DNA of 64,000 nt from Carpediemonas membranifera. Lineage: Eukaryota > Fornicata. The stretch is taken from contig JAHDYR010000025.1 in the NCBI GenBank assembly GCA_019828565.1, positions 868,001 through 932,000 of the forward strand, in the 5' to 3' direction. The position numbers and the translations under genes were made by a program. This document shows positions 57,851 to 64,000 of this stretch, piece by piece. Position 1 is the stretch's first letter. Each line of letters opens with the position of its first letter. The notes below the pieces were generated by a model. The model did not search any database and was not told the origin of the DNA. It was given only the letters and a program-made list of their open reading frames with translations.

Positions 57851-59473
57851 ATGAGCAGCGCTAGTTCCTCGCCATCGGCCATCAGAGATGCGCTTATCTC
57901 CGCATTCCGCGAGTCGCTCGTTGTAACGGCCTCCATCTCCGGGGACATCCCCTCGTTGCTCCAGTGCGCCTACTCCAGGCACTTCGGCGTGCAGATGCCC
58001 TCGATCCACAAAGCAGAGAGCACTTCTGCACCAACGAGCGCCCCGTCTCTCGAATCCCTCCTCGCCATGATCTCCAAGCTCCCCCCTCTCGAACCATCCG
58101 CGCAAGCCCTCCTCGACCGCGCCCGCTCGATCCTCACCAGCGGCCCCCCGCTGTCCATGAACGTCGAGCTCGCGGATGGCGAGGAGCTCCCGGTCGCCAT
58201 GCACACGCTGAACCAGGGCGCGGTGTGGGCGTGTCTGCTGGGTGGCGGGGCCAACCCAGACCTCGAGGACAGGGTGCTGAACGAGGCTCGAGAGAAGTGG
58301 CCAGATGAGACCGATATGCATGACAAGATCTGCAACGCTCTCACCCCCGAGGCCAAGTGCCTCTGGTTCCTCTGCCGCAAGTTCTTCTTCACGCTGAACG
58401 TCGCCGAGAAGGACGGCGAGAGCTATCAGTGCCCTGGGTACGACAGATGCTACCACCACCTCATGTACATGGGCCGACTCTTCATGCTCGACACGATGCA
58501 CCGCACCGCCCTCACCAGGGCCAGGATGCCCAGGGCCCTCGAGGTCTACAGCAACACATGGACCCACATCGCCAGGACGCCCAAGGGCATGTGGGGCTGG
58601 GGGTATAGCGAACTTGGCCAGCTGGGGTTCCAGTCGTCTGGGTTCGTCGACCCGACCCGCCTCACCTTCCCCGCCTGCCCCAAGGTCGCCAAGCTCGAGG
58701 CCAGCCTGCCCCCCTGGGAGAAGCACAGGGTGGTGACCGGTGTGTCGCTGATAAGAGCTCGAACGTTCATCTTCACTCCGGTCGGCACTGTCATGGCTGG
58801 TGCGGATGCGAAAGCGTTTGTCGGCACAGTCGAGGACGAGAACAGGCACCTCTTCCACCCAGTCGCCGTGCCCGCTGGCTTTGTCCCAGACCACATTATG
58901 CATGCATGGAACAGCGCTGTCATCCTCTCCATGGGCGATCGGCAAATGATCAGTGGAGATAATGAGTATGGCCGGCTGGGACTCGGGCACGAGAACGAGA
59001 TGACTGGCTTTGTCGAGCCGGCATTCAGGGTCGACCGGATCATAGCCTTTGAATTCGACTTCAACGTCTTCCTCAGCGGCCGCCAGCTGCTGTTCGCCGG
59101 CGAACTTCCCTTTCATATCGCTAGGACGGGCCTGCTGCCTGAGTACAGTGAGGACGCTCGCTGCCTCACAGCCACCCCGCTCCGGTTCCCAGAGAAGGTC
59201 AAAGGGTTCCATTGTGAAGATTTTCTCCTGTGGGTCACTGAGGGTCGCACTCACCTGTGCCACTACAACAAGCAGTACTGTGTGCCCTTTGAGGCGGCAT
59301 TTGGCGCAAGACTTGCAAATGGCGACTGGGTCGACTCATTCCGCGACTCTACCGGACAGTGGTTTAGTGTGGGAAGTGTGACAGATGGGGTTGCAACGAT
59401 GGTCCAGTGCGAGGTACCTTCTTCACAATGGGAGATCGCCCCAGTCGACGTCGACCCGTGGACCGAGCAGTAA
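57851..59473 (+). CDS. RCC1-like family protein, A-type (A3)
   Basis: 540 aa, intact, starting MSSASSSPSAIRDALISAFR. Family N-terminal helices, a cysteine-containing variable loop (QCPGYDRCYHHLMYMG), then blades GMWGWGYSELGQLGF, SMGDRQMISGDNEYGRLG, LLFAGELPFHIARTGLLPEY and LWVTEGRTHL. The VTGVSLIRARTFIFTPVGTV block is shared with A1 and A2, while other blocks match different copies. The 236-nt 3' flank (59474-59709) is duplicated after A4. Confidence 0.85.
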   Translation: MSSASSSPSAIRDALISAFRESLVVTASISGDIPSLLQCAYSRHFGVQMPSIHKAESTSAPTSAPSLESLLAMISKLPPLEPSAQALLDRARSILTSGPPLSMNVELADGEELPVAMHTLNQGAVWACLLGGGANPDLEDRVLNEAREKWPDETDMHDKICNALTPEAKCLWFLCRKFFFTLNVAEKDGESYQCPGYDRCYHHLMYMGRLFMLDTMHRTALTRARMPRALEVYSNTWTHIARTPKGMWGWGYSELGQLGFQSSGFVDPTRLTFPACPKVAKLEASLPPWEKHRVVTGVSLIRARTFIFTPVGTVMAGADAKAFVGTVEDENRHLFHPVAVPAGFVPDHIMHAWNSAVILSMGDRQMISGDNEYGRLGLGHENEMTGFVEPAFRVDRIIAFEFDFNVFLSGRQLLFAGELPFHIARTGLLPEYSEDARCLTATPLRFPEKVKGFHCEDFLLWVTEGRTHLCHYNKQYCVPFEAAFGARLANGDWVDSFRDSTGQWFSVGSVTDGVATMVQCEVPSSQWEIAPVDVDPWTEQ

Positions 59474-59709
59474 ATGATATAGTAGCTCCCCTGCCGTGCA
59501 TCTCCCTTCTGCTGTGCTCGCATCTCAAGATAGTTGCACTTATTCCTGACAGGTCCAGATCATCAGATCCTTTGTGGACTGGGGGATCTTTACCCAGCAG
59601 TATGAAGAAGACGATCTCCCTACCGACTTAAGACGTGAGTAGGAGGGAGACAGGGCAGTGTTGCGCAGTATAAACACATTGTTTGACCCTTCAATAGCAC
59701 ACACTCGAG
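59474..59709 (+). repeat. Duplicated RCC1 3' flank plus promoter block, copy 1
   Basis: 236 bp almost identical to 63310-63545. It includes the 43-bp element (59659-59701) and ends just before the AAACTGC box of the next gene, so the duplicated unit joins an RCC1 gene to the upstream promoter of an unrelated gene. Confidence 0.85.
59659..59701 (+). promoter_or_regulatory. 43-bp conserved element, copy 2
   Basis: Identical to 24978-25020 and 63495-63537. It lies 36-78 nt upstream of the ATG at 59737. Confidence 0.65.
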
Positions 59710-59712
59710 CTC

Positions 59713-59723
59713 GCTAAAACTGC
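59713..59723 (+). promoter_or_regulatory. GCTAAAACTGC core-promoter-like motif
   Basis: Variant of the 11-mer, 13 nt upstream of the ATG at 59737. Confidence 0.5.
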
Positions 59724-59736
59724 ACCGCACAGCCGG

Positions 59737-61440
59737 ATGGATCTCGGGTTCACAACGGCCAATCTGCTTGAGCCTGCACACAGAGGCGTTGTACTCGAAT
59801 GCGCAGCCGTTTCATCCCGCTTGGATGCTGTCTTCGAACTTCACTCCCAGATAAGCCCACTGAACAACCGCTTGAAGAAGACGTGCCCTTCCCAGGACGC
59901 ATACCTGACATTCAATGACTATGAGTATTTACGAATGTACTACTCCTATCAGTTCACGCCAAGTGGCGTGATCACAATCTCCCTGGCCGACAAATCGAGC
60001 TACAGCATTCTCGAGACCGAGAACGCTGTGATCATGTCGTATGCATGCACCATGCCCGTGTCCACCGATACCGTCTCCTTCCACACAATGTCAGTTTCTT
60101 CCTCCGCTGCCACTTTTGCATGCCGCCACATCATTCCAGTCGACGAGTGCCTCACAGCCATGGAGCTGGCAGTAGAGATCAGCCGCCCCCTCGTCATATG
60201 CGGCACAGGAGACGGTGGTGCCCTTGCCCAGCTCTCCTTCGCCCATGCATTCGCCATGCTACTCGACTATCCTGGGTCGGCCCTGGATCACACTGTTGCC
60301 CTGACCAACCAGGATAGAAAGCGGATAGCCAGGCTGAGGAAGAGCTACCTGGCAAAGACCAGGCCGCCGAAGATGATGTGCGTCACATTCGGCGCGACTC
60401 CAGTGTTTGAGCCTGGACAGAAGCTACCCGCTGCCCCTGGCGGGCTCGTACCGTCACCACTGGCAGTCCATTGGCACAACTTCTTCAACCCGTCCGACTA
60501 TGAGGCGGGCCTGGCCGGGTCGGACGTCCCTGCTGTTTACATGAGTAGTTTTACTGTCCCGGGGAGTTTATATATTATACATGCCCCGCCGTCGCCCGAA
60601 TACGTGGATCTCGTCTCCACACTCGCTGAACAGGCTGCAGAGGCCGCCCAACCCAAGTCCAACCCCATCCCACCCGCCGCCTGGGGGCAGACAGCCCAGC
60701 TGAGGTTCTGCGAGGACACTGGTCTGTTCCACGCAGTGGTGACCAAGGCTGAGAAGCCACTGTTCCTCGCCCTCCACGAGAAGTGGGCAGACGAACGGGT
60801 CGACCCCACCGTGGCCGAGCTGGGATGCCGGGCCGCGCTTATTGATAGACTACTCGCGGCACGGGTGATGCCGTTTGAACCAAGAGTTGTGGTCGAATCT
60901 ACTGAATCAATAGATACGATTGGAACGGCCAGTAGTTTGATTAAGCCCAAGCTGACCTTCAGTAACGTCGAGCTTGCCTGCTCAGCCATCGTTTCCGGCT
61001 CGATCCACGGAGTATATAGCCTCACGACTGCTGTGACCTTCCTCGACATACAGACGTACGTCCGCTCTCTCGCCGGGTATGCGCCTTTAGCCCCTGCCCT
61101 CGCGCCCGCGTCCAAGTGCGGTGTCTCCTTCACCGGCGCGTCTACTGCACTCTATCTGAACCCATTCCTGAAGTTCTTCGGGCCTCTCGGTGGCCCAGCA
61201 CCGATACTCCCGGTCGGCCTGCTTTCTTTCCGAGTAATCCTCAGGAATTTCGTTTCTGGGAAGACCCGGAGTTCTAGCAATGAGATGATGAAGGGCAGCA
61301 TGAAGCAGGCTGTGGCGTGGGGTGCCATAGGTGGGGTGGCTTACGGACCACCGGGAGCACTCCTGGGAGGGCTCTGGGGCTCGTTCAAGGGGTCCAAGAA
61401 GGTCAAGAAGGAGTTCGACCGAAGCAGGCAGGGGCGGTGA
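59737..61440 (+). CDS. Class 3 lipase-fold protein, nucleophile elbow altered
   Basis: 567 aa from the ATG at 59737. A core strand-elbow-helix LVICGTGDGGALAQLSFAHAF (residues ~150-170) and MMCVTFGATPVFE follow the alpha/beta-hydrolase pattern of class 3 (fungal-type) lipases. The expected G-H-S-L-G-G elbow reads G-T-G-D-G-G: the nucleophilic Ser is absent. A later HWHNFFNP could hold the Asp/His-loop equivalents. The C-terminal 60 residues are glycine-rich (WGAIGGVAYGPPGALLGGLW) and may associate with membranes, then basic. Most likely a non-catalytic lipase-like protein. It is preceded by the 43-bp element and a GCTAAAACTGC box. Confidence 0.65.
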   Translation: MDLGFTTANLLEPAHRGVVLECAAVSSRLDAVFELHSQISPLNNRLKKTCPSQDAYLTFNDYEYLRMYYSYQFTPSGVITISLADKSSYSILETENAVIMSYACTMPVSTDTVSFHTMSVSSSAATFACRHIIPVDECLTAMELAVEISRPLVICGTGDGGALAQLSFAHAFAMLLDYPGSALDHTVALTNQDRKRIARLRKSYLAKTRPPKMMCVTFGATPVFEPGQKLPAAPGGLVPSPLAVHWHNFFNPSDYEAGLAGSDVPAVYMSSFTVPGSLYIIHAPPSPEYVDLVSTLAEQAAEAAQPKSNPIPPAAWGQTAQLRFCEDTGLFHAVVTKAEKPLFLALHEKWADERVDPTVAELGCRAALIDRLLAARVMPFEPRVVVESTESIDTIGTASSLIKPKLTFSNVELACSAIVSGSIHGVYSLTTAVTFLDIQTYVRSLAGYAPLAPALAPASKCGVSFTGASTALYLNPFLKFFGPLGGPAPILPVGLLSFRVILRNFVSGKTRSSSNEMMKGSMKQAVAWGAIGGVAYGPPGALLGGLWGSFKGSKKVKKEFDRSRQGR

Positions 61441-61662
61441 GGCGGGTTGGTGTGTTTCGGCTGCAACGGCTGCGAGATAAATTGCTGGGGTCGGTGAGAT
61501 GCTTGGGCTGACTCGAGAGTTTACCCAGGATTAACGAGGGTTAACGAATGGTTTGAGCTTGACCATCGCCCGCATCTCATCGTCTGATCCGCAGTGCTGG
61601 CGTCGGTGGTCGGCGAGTCGGCAGTCAGAATTTGGCCATCACCGAACTGAGCGCTGAAACCA

Positions 61663-63309
61663 ATGAACAGCGCTAGCTCCTCGCCATCGGCCATCAGAGA
61701 TGCGCTTATCTCCGCATTCCGCGAGTCGCTCGTTGTAACGGCCTCCATCTCCGGGGACATCCCCTCGTTGCTCCAGTGCGCCTACTCCAGACACTTCGGC
61801 GTGCAGATGCCCTCGATCCACAACAACAAGAGCACTGTTACACCAACGAGCGCCCCTTCTCTCGAATCCCTCCTCGCCACGCTCTCCAAGCTCCCCCCTC
61901 TCGAACCAGCCGCGCAAGCCCTCCTCGACCGCGCCCGCTCGATCCTTACCAGCGGCCCCCCGCTGTCCATGAACGTCGAGCTCGCGGACGGCGAGGAGCT
62001 CCCGGTCGCCCTGCACACGCTGAACCAGGGCGCGGTGTGGGCGTGTCTGCTGGGTGGCGGGGCCAACCCAGACCTCGAGGACAGGGTGCTGAACGAGGCT
62101 CGAGAGAAGTGGCCAGATGAGACCGATATGCATGACAAGATCCGCAAGGCTCTCACGCCCGAGGCCAAGTGCCTCTGGTTCCTCTGCCGCAAGTTCTTCT
62201 TCACGCTGAACGTCGCCGAGAAGGACGGCGAGAGCTATCAGTACACAGTATACGGCGATTGCTACCACCACCGCATGTACATGGGCCGACTCTTCATGCT
62301 CGACACTGACTATCACGCCGCCCTCACCAGGGCCAGGATGCCCAGGGCCCTCGAGGTCTACAGCGCCTGGTTCACCCTCATCGCCAGGACGCCCAAGGGT
62401 CTGTGGGGCTGGGGCGCTTGCTACAATGGTGAGCTGGGGTTCCAGTCATCTGGGTTCGTCGACCCGACCCGCCTCACCTTCCCCGCCTGCCCCAAGGTCG
62501 CCGAGCTCGAGGCCAGCCTGCCCGCTTGGGAGAAGCACAGGATGGTGACCGATTTGTCGATGGAGAGATGGCAGACGTTCATACTCACCCCGGTCGGCAC
62601 TGTCATGGCTGGTGGCAGTTCAGAAAAGTTTGTCGACCCGGTCGAGCGGGAGAAAAACAAACACCTCTTCCACCCAGTCGCCGTGCCCGGTGGCTTTGTC
62701 CCAGATCACATCATGCATGTGGGTCCGTTGCATGCAGTGACTGTTATCCTCTCCATGGGCGATCGGCAGGTGATCAGCGGTGACAATCAGTATGGCCGGC
62801 TGGGACTCGGGCACGAGAACGAGATGACTGCCTTCGAGGAGCTGCCCTTCAGCGTGGATCTGATCATGCCCAGCCTTGCAAGAAACTGCAACGTCTTCCT
62901 CGGTGACCGTCAACTGCACTTCGCCGGCCTGGCTCTCCTTCATGTCACCCACTCCGGCCTGCTGCCTGGGTACCGCGAGGGCAACCTATGCCTCACAGCC
63001 ACCCAGCTCCGGTTCCCAGAGCGTGTCAAGGGGTTCTTCTGTAATACATCTGCGCTCGCCTGGGTCACTGAGGGCCTCACTCATCTGTGCATAAGAGACA
63101 TCCGGATGTACTGTGTGCAATTTGAGGCGACGGCTTTTGGTCAGTCATTACCCGGTGTCCCAGGGGCTGATGTGTTGCGCGACTCCACTAGCCAGTGGTT
63201 CAGGGTGGCAAGAGTCACAAATCGGGTGGCTGAGATGGTCGAGTGCGAGGTCCCTTCTTCACAATGGGAGATCGCCCCAGTCGACGTCGACCCGTGGCCC
63301 GAGCAGTAA
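61663..63309 (+). CDS. RCC1-like family protein, A-type (A4)
   Basis: 548 aa, intact, starting MNSASSSPSAIRDALISAFR. The N-terminal half resembles A3; the middle (VTDLSMERWQTFILTPVGTV) matches B3 and the truncated copy. The last ~220 aa (from FVDPVEREKNKHL) are almost identical to the B-type pseudogene at 35165, including LHFAGLALLHVTHSGLLPGY and IRDIRMYCVQFEA. It is a clear mosaic. Ends PVDVDPWPEQ. Confidence 0.85.
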   Translation: MNSASSSPSAIRDALISAFRESLVVTASISGDIPSLLQCAYSRHFGVQMPSIHNNKSTVTPTSAPSLESLLATLSKLPPLEPAAQALLDRARSILTSGPPLSMNVELADGEELPVALHTLNQGAVWACLLGGGANPDLEDRVLNEAREKWPDETDMHDKIRKALTPEAKCLWFLCRKFFFTLNVAEKDGESYQYTVYGDCYHHRMYMGRLFMLDTDYHAALTRARMPRALEVYSAWFTLIARTPKGLWGWGACYNGELGFQSSGFVDPTRLTFPACPKVAELEASLPAWEKHRMVTDLSMERWQTFILTPVGTVMAGGSSEKFVDPVEREKNKHLFHPVAVPGGFVPDHIMHVGPLHAVTVILSMGDRQVISGDNQYGRLGLGHENEMTAFEELPFSVDLIMPSLARNCNVFLGDRQLHFAGLALLHVTHSGLLPGYREGNLCLTATQLRFPERVKGFFCNTSALAWVTEGLTHLCIRDIRMYCVQFEATAFGQSLPGVPGADVLRDSTSQWFRVARVTNRVAEMVECEVPSSQWEIAPVDVDPWPEQ

Positions 63310-63545
63310 ATGATATAGTAGCTCCCCTGCCGTGCATCTCCCTTCTGCCGTGCTCGCATCTCAAGATAGTTGCACTTATTCCTGACAGGTCCAGATCATC
63401 AGATCCTTTGTGGACTGGGGGATCTTTACCCAGCAGTATGAAGAAGACGATCTCCCTACCGACTTAAGACGTGAGTAGGAGGGAGACAGGGCAGTGTTGC
63501 GCAGTATAAACACATTGTTTGACCCTTCAATAGCACACACTCGAG
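63310..63545 (+). repeat. Duplicated RCC1 3' flank plus promoter block, copy 2
   Basis: 236 bp almost identical to 59474-59709, here placed upstream of the metallophosphatase gene. Confidence 0.85.
63495..63537 (+). promoter_or_regulatory. 43-bp conserved element, copy 3
   Basis: Identical to the copies at 24978 and 59659. The ATG at 63590 lies 53 nt downstream, with a CTAAACTGC box (63550-63558) between. Confidence 0.65.
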
Positions 63546-63589
63546 AGCTCTAAACTGCGTCCCTGCCACATTTAGCAGGCAAAGACAAA

Positions 63590-64000
63590 ATGGCCGAATT
63601 CGATTCGCGCATTGCTATTGAGCCTGCCAACTTGTTAGAAGGTGCTTCTAATAGTCAGAACCGAAACGTTGTCCGCGTTATTTCCGACCTTCATCTCGGA
63701 TCTCACTGTTTGTTCAATAACTGCCAGCAAAGTCTAATAGAGCTGATTTTGCTGACAAGTTCCAACGCGTATACTAACACAGGGCATACTAGCGAGAACT
63801 CCAAGGCCCTCTCCGTCTGTCTCGATGAATGCCTCGATCCTGCCACCTTTGTCAAAGCCCTTGTCGTCGGCGGTGATATCCTGGAGCAGTGGCTTGTACC
63901 GCACCACACGTCCCCGCCTAATGTTGTGGACGTTCTTCGCCAGACCAACGTCTTCCCAGTCATTGAGAAACTCCGAGCCGTCTCCAAGAACGGCGTGCAA
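63590..64000 (+). CDS. Calcineurin-like metallophosphatase, partial at window end
   Basis: The ATG at 63590 opens a frame that runs uninterrupted to the window edge (137 codons, MAEFDSRIAIEPANLLEG...). VVRVISDLHLGSHC provides the D-x-H metal-binding box, and ALVVGGDILEQW the second Asp (GGD) box of the metallophosphoesterase fold. The remaining GN-H-D/E and H-x-H boxes would lie outside the window. The D-L-H-L-G form and spacing resemble bacterial LpxH/YfcE-type phosphoesterases. Substrate unknown. Upstream are the 43-bp element and a CTAAACTGC box. Confidence 0.8.
   Translation, partial: MAEFDSRIAIEPANLLEGASNSQNRNVVRVISDLHLGSHCLFNNCQQSLIELILLTSSNAYTNTGHTSENSKALSVCLDECLDPATFVKALVVGGDILEQWLVPHHTSPPNVVDVLRQTNVFPVIEKLRAVSKNGVQ

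Noticed and set aside
57011-59263. 750-codon minus-strand open frame
   Set aside because: It is antisense to the dehydrogenase (56549-57586) and RCC1 copy A3 (57851-59473), both with clear family motifs. GC-rich codon usage leaves the reverse frame open; the same frame is open behind other RCC1 copies.

Overview
Organism and style. The window is GC-rich, gene-dense eukaryotic DNA from a protist. The genes are typically eukaryotic: profilin, a divergent actin-family protein, a Sec24 COPII subunit, a UGGT-like ER protein, a SIZ/PIAS-type SUMO ligase, an RME-8-like endosomal protein and a Pol III-type tRNA-Pro(AGG). Most genes have one exon and short intergenic gaps; the one intron I can support is 31 nt. 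This compactness, with tyrosine-recombinase retroelements and a Fanzor, suggests a free-living metamonad (fornicate-like) protist. That placement is inference only; nothing in the sequence fixes the species.

Layout. 1-2315: partial unknown ORF with a chromo-like C-terminus. 2541-6019: two RCC1-like paralogs. 6305-6685: profilin. 7210-7281: tRNA-Pro. 7296-24950: a transposon island of about 17.7 kb directly downstream of the tRNA, bounded by two copies of a 16-bp tRNA-trailer sequence. The island holds two copies of a tyrosine-recombinase (YR) retroelement (YR-A), a second YR family (YR-B), a 7.2-kb non-LTR retrotransposon inserted in YR-A copy 1, a YR-A/YR-B chimera, and five diverged solo-terminus-like units. 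25387-29463: UGGT-like pseudoenzyme. 30190-31227: actin-related protein. 31308-33338: Fanzor element between 30-bp direct repeats. 33474-36804: a divergent single-copy RCC1 protein and a decayed family copy. 36897-44829: giant RME-8-like protein ending in a WASP-type PRD-WH2-C-A tail. 45298-46963: RCC1 pseudogene. 47341-52939: coiled-coil protein, Sec24 and SP-RING SUMO ligase. 53075-63309: four more RCC1-family copies with a 2-hydroxyacid dehydrogenase and a lipase-fold protein. 63590-end: partial metallophosphatase.

How the genes fit together. Profilin, the actin-related protein and the PRD-WH2-C-A protein are all actin-system parts. The giant protein appears to join an RME-8 endosomal scaffold (without its J domain) to an Arp2/3-activating module. 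Sec24 and the UGGT-like protein belong to the early secretory pathway. The RCC1-like family (eight copies, four disrupted) is a mosaic expanding by tandem duplication and gene conversion. A GCATAAACTGC-like motif lies 8-31 nt upstream of many start codons, including retroelement gag starts, and looks like a core promoter element.

Caveat. Eight of the ORF breaks fall in G/C runs of 4-6 nt, all in repeats or mobile elements. They may be real decay or homopolymer sequencing errors.
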